Assembly (NCBI RefSeq): GCF_015352425.1
Contig: NZ_JADKNH010000009.1
Location: 1 to 64,000, forward strand
Length of the DNA stretch: 64,000 nt
Origin: Fusibacter ferrireducens
Lineage (GTDB): Bacteria; Bacillota; Clostridia; Peptostreptococcales; Acidaminobacteraceae
Direction: 5' to 3'
The notes under the pieces: generated by a model
Told to the model about the DNA's origin: nothing
The model's input: the letters and a program-made list of their open reading frames with translations, nothing else
Database searches by the model: none
Shown here: positions 44,288 through 53,528 of the stretch, piece after piece
How the letters are laid out: every line of letters starts with the position of its first letter
Position numbering within the stretch: the first letter of the stretch is position 1
Made by a program: the position numbers and the translations under genes

Positions 44288-45850
44288 ATGAGTAAATTAA
44301 AAATTTCTTTTTTAGCAATCACAGCAATTTTGGTGAGTATTCTATTTATTACAGTTATTCGAGTGCACAGTCTGGCAAAACAATTTAGTCCCGATATTGG
44401 TAAAAATGCCTCACCCTATGTGATTCGTACAGTTCCTATCAATGAGAATATGAGTCGAACCATGGCAAATACTTTGATAAATGATTTTCAATTCAAAGAA
44501 ATAATTGGGAGTAATGAAACCCATCAACTCGAACTCGATGGATTTGAAAATTATAAAGATGCCGCATTTCAACTTTATAAAATTACAAATGATTTAACTG
44601 AAATAAAGTGTAAATTGTACATATATAACACCAAATTTTCTGATCAACGTGAAATCTTGACATACACAGAGGAAGAAAAAAAATATGATCTTAATAATTA
44701 TGTAGATTGTAATGGTCTCATTATTTTTTCATCTTATTTATCTTTAGAAAGTGCTGTTAATTCATATGAGGTAATGAAAGGTTCTGAAGCACATTATTTT
44801 TTAAATAGAGAAGGATTAATCCCATTTCCAATTGCTTTTGATGAAGCGAAAACTTTCACCGAGGGATTGGCAGCGGTGAGTGTGGCCGGGAAATGGGGAT
44901 TTATAAATGAATCTGGTGTATTAGTAATAAAGCCAAAATTTGAATGTGTAAAATCTTTCAATGGGGGATTGGCTCCTGTTTTGATTGATGAAAAGTGGGG
45001 ATACATCGATAAAAGTGGCGCATTAAAAATAAAAAATGATTTCTTGGATGCAGATGTTTTTTCAGAAGGTTTAGCATCTGTAATGATCGATAATAGAGGG
45101 TATGGCTATATTGATATTGAAGGAAAGCTCAAAATTGAACCACTCTATGCTGAATGTCAGCCCTTTATTAATAAAAAAGCTCATGTATTTGGACTTTTAC
45201 ACGAATACATTGTCGATCCGTTCGGACAAAGAGTTGATCAAATCAGCGATAATTATTTGAGGTTTAAGTTCAAAAATGAATACACAGCGTCAGATAAAAT
45301 AGAAAGTTTCCTAAAAGAACTATCGGAAAAAATAGAGGATAAAGATGTTGAATATCTTAAACAATTAACACAAAACACGAGATTTAGTGATGGCTCTATA
45401 CAGACACAAGAAGACTTTTTAAATAAATGGGGATTAATCTCAAATCCTAACACTTCGCCTTTTTGGAGTGCATTAAAATCACTTATTGAGATAGGTGTAT
45501 CTGCAAATTCAGATGAGGGATTCTCCGCCCCATTCGTATACGACCAGTTTCCTCAGGTATATGATCCCATATGCTTTGATTATATCAAAAATGAGAAAGC
45601 TCCCATTTTCTACAAAGCAGACGTAAATTCTGAAATCATTGATTACTACGGTAATGAACTTATTGCACTTATGAGCCGTTTTGAATATATCGATAATGAA
45701 AATACGAAGTGGATCACTGTTGTTTTAAGTAATGGAGAAGTCGGATACATGTTAAAACAAGACCTTTGGTCTCCTACTGATGCATTTGTTAGATTTATTT
45801 ATATTGAGAACCATTGGGAAATAGATTGGTTTGGAAATGGAGATGTATAA
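44288..45850 (+). CDS. membrane-anchored WG-repeat protein
   Basis: The product has 520 residues. An N-terminal hydrophobic segment (about 5-25) anchors it outside the membrane. WG repeats lie near 175-300 (GKWGFINESGVLVIKP, EKWGYIDKSGALKIK, GYGYIDIEGKLKIEP). A C-terminal beta-rich domain (about 410-520, with WITVVLSNGEVGYMLKQDLWSP) resembles an SH3-type wall-associated domain. Function unknown; extracytoplasmic binding or sensing is likely. AGGAGAAA precedes the ATG. It is more AT-rich than its neighbours. Confidence 0.75.
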   Translation: MSKLKISFLAITAILVSILFITVIRVHSLAKQFSPDIGKNASPYVIRTVPINENMSRTMANTLINDFQFKEIIGSNETHQLELDGFENYKDAAFQLYKITNDLTEIKCKLYIYNTKFSDQREILTYTEEEKKYDLNNYVDCNGLIIFSSYLSLESAVNSYEVMKGSEAHYFLNREGLIPFPIAFDEAKTFTEGLAAVSVAGKWGFINESGVLVIKPKFECVKSFNGGLAPVLIDEKWGYIDKSGALKIKNDFLDADVFSEGLASVMIDNRGYGYIDIEGKLKIEPLYAECQPFINKKAHVFGLLHEYIVDPFGQRVDQISDNYLRFKFKNEYTASDKIESFLKELSEKIEDKDVEYLKQLTQNTRFSDGSIQTQEDFLNKWGLISNPNTSPFWSALKSLIEIGVSANSDEGFSAPFVYDQFPQVYDPICFDYIKNEKAPIFYKADVNSEIIDYYGNELIALMSRFEYIDNENTKWITVVLSNGEVGYMLKQDLWSPTDAFVRFIYIENHWEIDWFGNGDV

Positions 45851-45942
45851 CCGATAGAGCCAATAAACTTTACTTACGGAACCATTGTATCTATTTTATT
45901 TATACAAAATCCACATGAAATTAGGAGCAGAATAAAATCTAA

Positions 45943-46009
45943 AAATGTAAAAAACTATTGACATTCTATTTTAAAAGCACATAATGAATGTAAATAGTTT
46001 TTTACATTT
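45943..46009. promoter_or_regulatory. 17-bp perfect inverted-repeat operator flanking a promoter
   Basis: AAATGTAAAAAACTATT (45943-45959) and its exact reverse complement (45993-46009) flank a 33-bp centre. The left arm touches the -35 box and the right arm covers the expected start region. The downstream genes include an XRE-type repressor, which probably binds here. Confidence 0.7.
45958..45985 (+). promoter_or_regulatory. promoter of the membrane protein-XRE pair
   Basis: TTGACA and CATAAT are separated by 16 bp, inside the 17-bp inverted repeat. The start site would be near 45992. Confidence 0.65.
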
Positions 46010-46027
46010 CAATTTGGAGGTTATATC

Positions 46028-46360
46028 ATGAAAAAAATGGATGAAATGAATAGAAATATCAGACTAAAATCCGAAGAATACGGTTTTAAATTTGTGCTTT
46101 TGACTTTGATTATTTGGACGTTATATGAATGTTGTTTGAGCATTTCAAATAGTCAACCTCTTAATAGCCTACCAAGCTTAATTTTGATAGGTGCACTCAT
46201 CGTTCAAGGATTTTCTGAAATGTTCATGAAAAGAAAAATGATTTTAGATGATGAAGAATATGAAGAACCGAATAAGGTTGTTTGGAGCATTATTTTATCA
46301 ATCGCAGGCGTGTCCATTATACTCTCTGTGGGTGCTTATCTCTTTTTTAAAATGAACTAA
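46028..46360 (+). CDS. small membrane protein of an XRE-regulated pair
   Basis: The product has 110 residues with three hydrophobic segments (about 20-36, 47-60 and 85-107) and charged loops. GGAGG lies 8 nt before the ATG. It is followed 14 bp later by an XRE-type regulator. Small membrane proteins linked to a short XRE repressor of this kind are common in Firmicutes (DUF6773-like or YozG-associated pairs), but I cannot assign the family with certainty and the function is unknown. Confidence 0.75.
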   Translation: MKKMDEMNRNIRLKSEEYGFKFVLLTLIIWTLYECCLSISNSQPLNSLPSLILIGALIVQGFSEMFMKRKMILDDEEYEEPNKVVWSIILSIAGVSIILSVGAYLFFKMN

Positions 46361-46374
46361 AATTAGGAGATCGT

Positions 46375-46572
46375 ATGAAGAATAATATAAAAAAATTGAG
46401 AAAAGAGGTGGGACTACGTCAAGAAGATCTCGCTGAAAAACTAGGGGTCACAAGACAAACAATTATCGCTATTGAAAATGATAAATATGATCCAACATTA
46501 TCTTTAGCTTTCAATTTGGCAACGTTCCTCGGAACTACTGTTGACGCCTTGTTCTCGCCCATTAACGATTGA
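46375..46572 (+). CDS. small XRE-family regulator (YozG-like)
   Basis: The product has 65 residues, essentially a single helix-turn-helix (KKLRKEVGLRQEDLAEKLGVTRQTIIAIENDKYDPTLSLAFNLA). It matches the YozG-like family of compact repressors. AGGAGA lies 5 nt before the ATG. It probably represses its own operon through the inverted repeat at 45943-46009. Confidence 0.92.
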   Translation: MKNNIKKLRKEVGLRQEDLAEKLGVTRQTIIAIENDKYDPTLSLAFNLATFLGTTVDALFSPIND

Positions 46573-46654
46573 AGCCTTTATAACTCAAATACACGATTGG
46601 AAAGTTCCTCAAAAGAATAGTCCTACACTATAGTATTTTCATCTTTCAAGCTAT

Positions 46655-48157
46655 TCATAACAACACTTCAAACACATTATAAGGTGGTTCTACAGATACC
46701 GTGCACTGTCCTTCAAGTCGATTCACAAGACTCTTAACGATTGCAAGTCCCAAGCCGTTGCCTTCGTTCTCAGTGTCAATCTGATAAAAACTGTTCCAAA
46801 TCTGGTCGAGGTCTTGCTCAGGTATCAAGGCACCTGTGTTTGCAATACGTAGCTTCACAGAATGCAAGTGACCTCCTGTTTCGTCTAATGCCGTTTCCTC
46901 TAACGCTGCCTCGTTTAATTTTCGCTCGACTTCACATAACTCAAGTGTAATCTGGATCGTACCCATCTCATCCACATATTTAATGGCATTGGACATCAGA
47001 TTTGTAATGATCTGATTGACTCTAAGGGGATCTGAGTGAATGACCAGAGATTCTATGATAGCTGTGTCTACCTGAACGCCCTTCTTCTGAATCTCAGGTT
47101 CAAACCGTTCTAAACTCTCTCTGAGCAGCACACTCATATCGACCTCTTCTTTACTCAAAGAAAAGGTGCCTGAATCGTAACTCGAGAGATCCAGCAGATC
47201 CCTTATCAACTTGGACATCTTATTGGATTCCTCGATCATAATGTCGTAATATTGTAATTTTGCTTCATCTGTTTTGACGACATTGTATTTGAGCCCTTCT
47301 GCATAGCCTAGAATCATACTGATTGGATTCTTGAGTTCATGAGAGACATCTGATACAAACCGTCGACGCATTTTTTCAAGGGACTTCTCTTTTGCCAGTT
47401 CACGATTCAACTTTTCGTTGCTCTCTGCCAGTTTCAATATATGATCTGAGAGTGCCTCTGAGAGTTTATTAATACTCGTAGACAATTGTCCAATTTCATC
47501 TTCACTGGTAACTACAATGGGTTCATCAAATTTAAATTTGCTCATACGCTTTGTTTGAGCCACCATTTTTCTTATGGGTTTAACCGTACGCTCACTGATC
47601 AGAACAATTAAAATGAGGGCTATCGCAAAAATGACCACGGCACTACTCATTAAAAATAAGACGTTGAGTCTGATGACTTCTTCAGCAATCCCCATCATTT
47701 TTATCATCAATAAGTATTTCCCATCCTTAAGTGGTCTCAACAAAATAAGTTGACCTTCAACTAAATGATCACCGCTTAAAACTTCAAAGCCTTCTATTTT
47801 TTGATTAGTTTTGACCTCATTTATCATATGGTCAATAAACTCATGGTCAATTGGCGTCATAATTTGAGCTTCTTTAGGCTGAAATAGTTCCTGCATAAAG
47901 ACACCCTCTGAATTTAATACAAAGGCCTTAGCGCCTCCTAAATGATTGCTTTGATTAAAAAGGTTTTCCATTTCGTCTGGATGAATCAACGCAGCTTCTA
48001 ATGACCTTGCATTTTTAATCATCTGATCCTTATTGGTATAAATATAGAAATCCGCCATAAAAAATTTATTTGCCATCAAAAGACCTATGAGCATCAACAG
48101 AAATGCCAGAGAAAAGAGGATAATCATCTTCGTTTTTAAAGTTCTATGCTTCATCAA
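46655..48157 (-). CDS. sensor histidine kinase
   Basis: The product has 500 residues. Two membrane segments (about 12-30 and 168-190) enclose an extracellular sensor. A HAMP domain follows (about 190-245, KPIRKMVAQTKRMSKFKFDEP), then HisKA with the phospho-accepting His in FVSDVSHELKNPISMILGYAEGL (near 273), and an HATPase domain (VNQIITNLMSNAIKYVDE N-box, GNGLGLAIVKSLV). A loop with negative charges (about 430-445) is inserted in the ATPase domain. It overlaps the response-regulator gene by 14 bp and pairs with it. The signal is unknown; the DUF1566 lipoprotein encoded in the same operon may be part of sensing. Confidence 0.93.
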   Translation of the reverse strand: MMKHRTLKTKMIILFSLAFLLMLIGLLMANKFFMADFYIYTNKDQMIKNARSLEAALIHPDEMENLFNQSNHLGGAKAFVLNSEGVFMQELFQPKEAQIMTPIDHEFIDHMINEVKTNQKIEGFEVLSGDHLVEGQLILLRPLKDGKYLLMIKMMGIAEEVIRLNVLFLMSSAVVIFAIALILIVLISERTVKPIRKMVAQTKRMSKFKFDEPIVVTSEDEIGQLSTSINKLSEALSDHILKLAESNEKLNRELAKEKSLEKMRRRFVSDVSHELKNPISMILGYAEGLKYNVVKTDEAKLQYYDIMIEESNKMSKLIRDLLDLSSYDSGTFSLSKEEVDMSVLLRESLERFEPEIQKKGVQVDTAIIESLVIHSDPLRVNQIITNLMSNAIKYVDEMGTIQITLELCEVERKLNEAALEETALDETGGHLHSVKLRIANTGALIPEQDLDQIWNSFYQIDTENEGNGLGLAIVKSLVNRLEGQCTVSVEPPYNVFEVLL

Positions 48158-48818
48158 ATCGATACCCCACTCCCCTAACAGTCTTTATACATCCCGAACA
48201 CGCACCTAATTTAGCTCTCAAAGTCTTCACATGAGTATCTACGGTTCTAGGATCTTGCTCATAATCATAGCCCCAAATACGGTCCAATAGGGTTTGACGC
48301 TGTATCGTGATGTTCTTATTGATGATCAAATACTCTAAAAGCTCAAATTCCTTATTGGTCACTTCTATATCCACACCCTCTATATAGGCCTTTTTCTCTT
48401 TGAGTCTCAAATTAATCTGATTGCTGTTTAACTGCTCTTTATCAAATTTTGGACTTCGTTTTAAGCATTTTTTGATCCTCGCCATGAGTACTTCGTACTG
48501 AAAGGGTTTCGTGATATAATCTTCTGCACCCAGATCGAGACCTTTGACTTCATCGTATGCACCATCCATTGCAGTGAGAAAAATCACAGGTGCATCTGTT
48601 ATTTCTCTCATAGACTCTAGAGTTTCGTAACCGTTAAGTTTAGGCATGCGGACATCCAGTAAAATGAGATCAATATCTCGATGGGCAATGGTTTGATCGA
48701 TACCTGAGAAACCGTCTGCAGCTTCGATGACCTCATACCCCTCATTGCTCAAAAAGTCTTTTAAAAGTCTTCTAATATTCTTTTCATCATCAACAATTAA
48801 TATTTTCAAAGAGTCCAC
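48144..48818 (-). CDS. OmpR-family response regulator
   Basis: The product has 224 residues. The receiver has DD at 10-11, the phospho-accepting Asp55 in LILLDVRMP, and the conserved Lys in YITKPFQYEV. The C-terminal winged helix is OmpR type (EVTNKEFELLEYLIINKN, then RTVDTHVKTLRAKLG). It is controlled by the adjacent kinase and lies 15 bp downstream of the lipoprotein gene. Confidence 0.96.
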   Translation of the reverse strand: MDSLKILIVDDEKNIRRLLKDFLSNEGYEVIEAADGFSGIDQTIAHRDIDLILLDVRMPKLNGYETLESMREITDAPVIFLTAMDGAYDEVKGLDLGAEDYITKPFQYEVLMARIKKCLKRSPKFDKEQLNSNQINLRLKEKKAYIEGVDIEVTNKEFELLEYLIINKNITIQRQTLLDRIWGYDYEQDPRTVDTHVKTLRAKLGACSGCIKTVRGVGYRFDEA

Positions 48819-48833
48819 CGCCTTTAACGCTTT

Positions 48834-50222
48834 TTATTTTAATGCATCCAAATCCACACTTCTAACCGCCCTCACATAATTTTCAACCATTCTCACATCG
48901 CCCTGTGGTCCGTTTCCGTAAGAAGGATACTCCGATGCTGTATCCACTTTTGGATCACTTCTTTGGGCACCTGCACCGTGCACATCCATAAACTGATTGT
49001 TCATATAGCCCAGTGCTTCACCAAAGGATACATAGGCCGCATTTGAATATTTTTCTCTACCATCCAGATGTGTCGTACTACTCCAAAAATAGGGATAGTC
49101 CATTTCACCATTAATGGCTGTCACTTGTGTGACTTGAAATAAATCTGATATGGCAGCTGAATCCGTCGTATCCGGTGACTTTGAATAATCCACAATACTT
49201 TGAAGCTCTTTTACATTAGGAAGACGCCAATCGTCATAACCTGCATAATCTAAGTCCTCAGACCACTTTAGAGCTTCGACGAAATCCATGGCACCACTGT
49301 CATACTTCATCCACATTAATCCAGTGGCATAGTCCGTAATGGTGCCGTCACCGTTGTCTACAAATTGATTGACACCGTAACTGGTATTGCCCCTCACATA
49401 CATCACATAGAAATCTTTGCCATCCACAGGATAACCTTTAATCCGACCATCCGCAAAGTTCACACCAAACATCGTGGTATTGTTTTCAAAGGTTGTACTT
49501 TCATAAATCGTGCTGGTGGCATACTGTGAATCGATAAAACGCTCCCCAGTCACGTCACCGTAAGTGAAATTAAAATACTGTGAATCTAAATAGGGTACCG
49601 ATGTTTGAGCACTTTCTCCTGTTTCCCCTTTGAAATTGATGAGCGAATAGAGTTCTTTAATCGTTGGCAATCTCCAGTCATCATACCCTGCCAGTTCAAA
49701 AGAATCTGCACCTGCCATCGCCTCTTGCCACGTCATCTTTTCACCGGGATCTTGTTGCCACATGAGACCTGTCACAAGGTCTGTTATAGTGCCATCACCA
49801 TTGTCCACATAACTCGGTGCATTGCCTGTGTAAGTTGCATCTTGTCCATAAAAGGCATCGCCTTCACTGGGCGCATGGATAATTCTACTTTCATTATAAA
49901 AAGTATCTTGTCCTGTGTCCACTATTGGATAGCCGTAGGCCTTAGATTTATACCCAATAGACTCTAAATAATCCAATTCCATCTGATTGGCCTCCTCTAA
50001 ATCTGTACGATTTTGAAGATGCATTGGCGGTGTCATATTGCCCTTTTCATTGATCTGGACAGAGGTTACCATTTTCACTGAAGATGCCGTTTGGACCACT
50101 GCTCTGGATTCCTGCGAAGTTATCACCTCAGCTTCATCTTGTGTACACCCGCCCAGTAAACTGAGCATTAATATCAAACTTATAAAAAGACGCCAGTACC
50201 TTGTCATTTTCAATTTTTGCAT
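48834..50222 (-). CDS. lipoprotein with two DUF1566 domains
   Basis: The product has 462 residues. A lipobox (LSLLGGC) gives a lipid-anchored extracellular protein. Two DUF1566 (Lcl C-terminal) domains are clear: DNGDGTITDLVTGLMWQQDP with AGYDDWRLPTIKELYSLI, and DNGDGTITDYATGLMWMKYD with AGYDDWRLPNVKELQSIV. Legionella Lcl binds glycosaminoglycans through this domain, so binding to a surface or polymer is possible. It is the first gene of an operon with a two-component system. The ATG at 50222 has GGAGG 7 nt upstream, and that site lies in a hairpin (see 50227-50271). Confidence 0.88.
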   Translation of the reverse strand: MQKLKMTRYWRLFISLILMLSLLGGCTQDEAEVITSQESRAVVQTASSVKMVTSVQINEKGNMTPPMHLQNRTDLEEANQMELDYLESIGYKSKAYGYPIVDTGQDTFYNESRIIHAPSEGDAFYGQDATYTGNAPSYVDNGDGTITDLVTGLMWQQDPGEKMTWQEAMAGADSFELAGYDDWRLPTIKELYSLINFKGETGESAQTSVPYLDSQYFNFTYGDVTGERFIDSQYATSTIYESTTFENNTTMFGVNFADGRIKGYPVDGKDFYVMYVRGNTSYGVNQFVDNGDGTITDYATGLMWMKYDSGAMDFVEALKWSEDLDYAGYDDWRLPNVKELQSIVDYSKSPDTTDSAAISDLFQVTQVTAINGEMDYPYFWSSTTHLDGREKYSNAAYVSFGEALGYMNNQFMDVHGAGAQRSDPKVDTASEYPSYGNGPQGDVRMVENYVRAVRSVDLDALK

Positions 50223-50226
50223 TATA

Positions 50227-50271
50227 AAACCTCCTTTATATTACCTGATATCATCAGTTTAAAGGAGGTTT
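50227..50271 (-). promoter_or_regulatory. hairpin that sequesters the lipoprotein ribosome site
   Basis: On the transcript, AAACCTCCTTTA (from 50260-50271) pairs perfectly over 12 bp with TAAAGGAGGTTT (50227-50238), which contains the Shine-Dalgarno sequence. The loop is 21 nt and holds a second stem (CTGAT/ATCAG, 50245-50257). The ATG follows directly. Confidence 0.75.
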
Positions 50272-50388
50272 GTGAAGTCTAAGTGAAATCCTTAAAATTA
50301 GAGTGCTCATTGGTCTTACTGATTTTGAGCTTTATGAATCTTTAATCATACTGATTTTTATTTTATGGATCTCCTAACGCGTCGTCCT

Positions 50389-51264
50389 TTATTCCATTTT
50401 ACCTCTGTTCTCTAGAATCAAACGGATGCTATCTGTTGTAAACAGGCCGCTGAAATCAACCTCTTTAAGAGGTGCAATCCGCTTCTCATCTCCCACGTAA
50501 TACTGCAAAAAAGGTTTGATATAATAAAAAGCATCTGCCGAAGCAATCCATGCCTCATCACAGTAAATGATCATTTTAGTGTAGCCGCCTTCTGTTTCAG
50601 CTTCACATAACGACAAATCTATCAGGAGCTCATTGAGGATGGTTTCCCCATAGACAAGCGCATCACATCTGAGCACTTCTTGAGTTTTGTTAATCATTTC
50701 AAAATAAAATTTTGGTACAGGATCAATCGCAAAGCCGCGATCGCCTTGCTCGAAATCATCGTATTTCAATAGATCTTTAATCTCAATTTCCCATTGTCCA
50801 ACTTGCCACGTATAAATTTTACCACTGGACATAATAACGCTTAATTCATCGAATTTGACGATGCCTTCACGTTCAATGCTAAAGGGAATTTGCATTGTTC
50901 TTATGCTGTATTTGCCACCTGAAGTTTTATTGCCCCCTACGATCGAAAAGCCAGACAATTTTATGGGACTACGAGACTTCTCCATCTCTAAATGCACATC
51001 TCCTTTAAAATCATGTGTAAAATTTAAAGATACTTCTCTTATGTCTCCGGCAAATTGATTGTAATTTGGGTATTCATCTAAAAAAGGCAGTTGAATTTGA
51101 CCGTTTTCTTCATATAATGCATAGCCCATGTAAGTTTGCCATTTTGCAAAGAAGACATGTTCGTCAAAGTTGCTATCTATATCGTCAATGTTCTCTGTAC
51201 TCAGTATAATTGCTGCAATGATAATCACCAAAGTAACCATACCTAAAACCCAACTTTTCCCCAT
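50389..51264 (-). CDS. membrane-anchored protein of unknown function
   Basis: The product has 291 residues from the ATG at 51264, chosen because GAGGT lies 5 nt upstream; an ATG four codons earlier overlaps that site. One N-terminal membrane segment (about 3-22) is followed by an extracytoplasmic, beta-rich part without cysteines that I can link to a family. It ends FTTDSIRLILENRGKM. It lies between the Mrp operon terminator and the lipoprotein operon and is separate from both. I do not recognise it. Confidence 0.7.
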   Translation of the reverse strand: MGKSWVLGMVTLVIIIAAIILSTENIDDIDSNFDEHVFFAKWQTYMGYALYEENGQIQLPFLDEYPNYNQFAGDIREVSLNFTHDFKGDVHLEMEKSRSPIKLSGFSIVGGNKTSGGKYSIRTMQIPFSIEREGIVKFDELSVIMSSGKIYTWQVGQWEIEIKDLLKYDDFEQGDRGFAIDPVPKFYFEMINKTQEVLRCDALVYGETILNELLIDLSLCEAETEGGYTKMIIYCDEAWIASADAFYYIKPFLQYYVGDEKRIAPLKEVDFSGLFTTDSIRLILENRGKME

Positions 51265-51340
51265 TACATACCTCATTGTCTGACTTCATCCAAGGGATTT
51301 CAGTTCACCTACACCTTTAGTTTATCATGATATGCATATA

Positions 51341-51369
51341 AAAAACCCCGATCGAATTCGGGGTTTTTT
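51341..51369 (-). terminator. intrinsic terminator of the Mrp operon
   Basis: AAAAACCCCGA pairs with TCGGGGTTTTTT around a 6-nt loop, about 90 bp beyond the last Mrp gene. It has A/T runs on both sides and may work in both directions. Confidence 0.85.
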
Positions 51370-51461
51370 CTGTAATACTTTTTAATGCGTTTAAGCTAAA
51401 CACTTGATTTTATAAGGCTTTCAGCTAAAGTCAAATCTATGGTTTGCATTGAAAAGTCAGC

Positions 51462-53516
51462 TCAATTGCCAATCACATATACGAACAGAAAACAAAAGAC
51501 TACCACAATGCCAAACAAGAAAATAGAATTTGAAATACTCGTCATTTTAAAATGACCTCTGACAATTAACTCCTTAAGTTTGGAGGACTGTTCCTTAAAC
51601 ATCTCCAATTCAAGCGCTTCCTCCATTTTCATTTTAGGATCTATATTTTTAAGATCCTCTGCCTTTGCGTTTATGCCCTTAATCATCAGACTTGCCTCTT
51701 TGGGCACCCATTTGACCTCACGATTAATACTGGTTACAATATCCACATCTGAAATACGCTTAAAGCCGTCTGCCAAAAGCTTGGCCGTAAATAGAAGCCA
51801 ATTGTCAATTAGGCTAAATACGATGCTAAACAACTTATACAATATCTTTAAGATCGGATCAAACAGATCCGTTTCTATATTGAACCACCCAAGTGAAGGA
51901 TTAAAATAAGCCCCGCCAGTTTCGTGCTTCACATAAAGTTTTCTTCGAATGATCAACTGATAAATCAGAATGCCTATAAGTAGAGAAATCATAGAGTACA
52001 AGATGGATTCAGAACTGTAAACCTTAACGTGTAAAATGGGTTCAAAGCCAATGTACTCAGCATAATTTATAAGCGGCTCCAAAATCGCATTTGGAAATAA
52101 GCCAATGCAGAGGATAAGTGCTGCTAAAATCCCCATTGGAACCAAGGCTCTTTTATGAACCTGCTCATTGTACTGTCCATAAAATTCAGGATTATTTTCT
52201 ACAAAGATGGCCACAAATAGTTTGAGCATATAGGCTACGGTTAAGCCACCACCCAAGATGAAAAGATACTCTGTAACCGTGAAAAAGATATGATGTGTGC
52301 TGTGATGAGCCTCTAAGATTGCTTCGTGCAAAAGTGTCTTTGAAACAAATCCATTAAACCCTGGGAATGCACAAAGCCCCAACACACCAATCAAGAAGAA
52401 GATTCCCAACTTATATTTTTTGCGTCCAAAGCCACTGATTTTATTAATACTGAGTTCGCCTAAAATCATGTAGATAATCCCCGTACCCATGAACAATAAA
52501 ATTTTAAAAAAGGCATGGTTGATCATATAGAGGATTGTCGCACTTAAAGCAAGACCACCCTCTTTCCCAAGAATCCCCACGAGCCCAATACCCATGAGCA
52601 TAAATCCAGTTTGACTCATACTGCTATAGGCAATTATGCGCTTAACATTCCTCTGCATAATCGCTAAAATACCGCCTAGAAAAATATTGATGATGCCCAA
52701 GCAGTACAGTAAAAGCGCTATGGCAATGTCAAAGTTCATAAGTTCCACTAAGACAATGATGATCCCAAATAAACCCGTCTTGAGCAAAATGCCACTCAAT
52801 AATGCACTGGAAGGTGTCGGCGCTGCCGTATAAGCTTTTGGAAGCCAAGTGTGCAATGGAAAGACACTGGCTTTAATCATAAAACCAAACATGACCAGAA
52901 GTGCAATAACATATCTGATATCTCCCAGCGTCGGCATGATTTTACCCATATCGCCGATGTCCAATGTCCCTGTATAATCAAAGGCCAAGAAGATGCCAAA
53001 TAACATCACAAGACCACCAGCAATGGCCATTGCCAAATAAGATTTGCCCGCTTCATGACTGTATTTATCTTCATCATGAATGACCAGTGCATACGATGTC
53101 AAAGACATCCCCTCAAAAAATGTAAAGAGGTTGATGATGTTCTCTGACATAAAAACGCCCATGGTCATGGCATAAGTAAGCATAAAAAAGAAATAATAAC
53201 GATTGCGGTTTTTCTTTTTAATTAAATATTGCGTTGAATACATTGTGGTCAAAAACCATGCCAATGCCGATATAAAAAGCATGGCATATCTCAACATATC
53301 CACTTTGAGATGAAGTCCAGTTCCCATGATATTAGGCACCATATACTCAATCGCCTGATCTTTAATCGCTGGAAAAAGTGTAATCACTAGCAAGAGTTCC
53401 ACAGCAGTGAACACCACATTGAAAAGATCTCTCTTCATTTCATTTTTTCTACCTATATAGTAGCCGATGAAGGCACCCAATAAAGGGAGAATTAATATAT
53501 AAACTAATGTATTCAT
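51462..53516 (-). CDS. NuoL/MrpA-like antiporter subunit (684 residues)
   Basis: The product has 684 residues with about 14-16 membrane segments plus a C-terminal extension (about 590-684) ending in one more membrane segment. The proton-antiporter domain is shown by NLFTFFEGMSLTSYALVIHD, the channel helix KASVFPLHTWLPKAYTAAPTPSSALLSGILLKTGLFGI and the later AYSSMSQTGFMLMGIGL. It is one of three NuoL/M/N-like subunits in the operon. GGAGG precedes the ATG. The C-terminal long amphipathic region (SINREVKWVPKEASLMIKGINAKAEDLKNIDPKMKMEEALELE) recalls the lateral helix of NuoL. It would move H+ or Na+ across the membrane. Confidence 0.85.
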   Translation of the reverse strand: MNTLVYILILPLLGAFIGYYIGRKNEMKRDLFNVVFTAVELLLVITLFPAIKDQAIEYMVPNIMGTGLHLKVDMLRYAMLFISALAWFLTTMYSTQYLIKKKNRNRYYFFFMLTYAMTMGVFMSENIINLFTFFEGMSLTSYALVIHDEDKYSHEAGKSYLAMAIAGGLVMLFGIFLAFDYTGTLDIGDMGKIMPTLGDIRYVIALLVMFGFMIKASVFPLHTWLPKAYTAAPTPSSALLSGILLKTGLFGIIIVLVELMNFDIAIALLLYCLGIINIFLGGILAIMQRNVKRIIAYSSMSQTGFMLMGIGLVGILGKEGGLALSATILYMINHAFFKILLFMGTGIIYMILGELSINKISGFGRKKYKLGIFFLIGVLGLCAFPGFNGFVSKTLLHEAILEAHHSTHHIFFTVTEYLFILGGGLTVAYMLKLFVAIFVENNPEFYGQYNEQVHKRALVPMGILAALILCIGLFPNAILEPLINYAEYIGFEPILHVKVYSSESILYSMISLLIGILIYQLIIRRKLYVKHETGGAYFNPSLGWFNIETDLFDPILKILYKLFSIVFSLIDNWLLFTAKLLADGFKRISDVDIVTSINREVKWVPKEASLMIKGINAKAEDLKNIDPKMKMEEALELEMFKEQSSKLKELIVRGHFKMTSISNSIFLFGIVVVFCFLFVYVIGN

Positions 53517-53528
53517 TAAATGCCCTCC

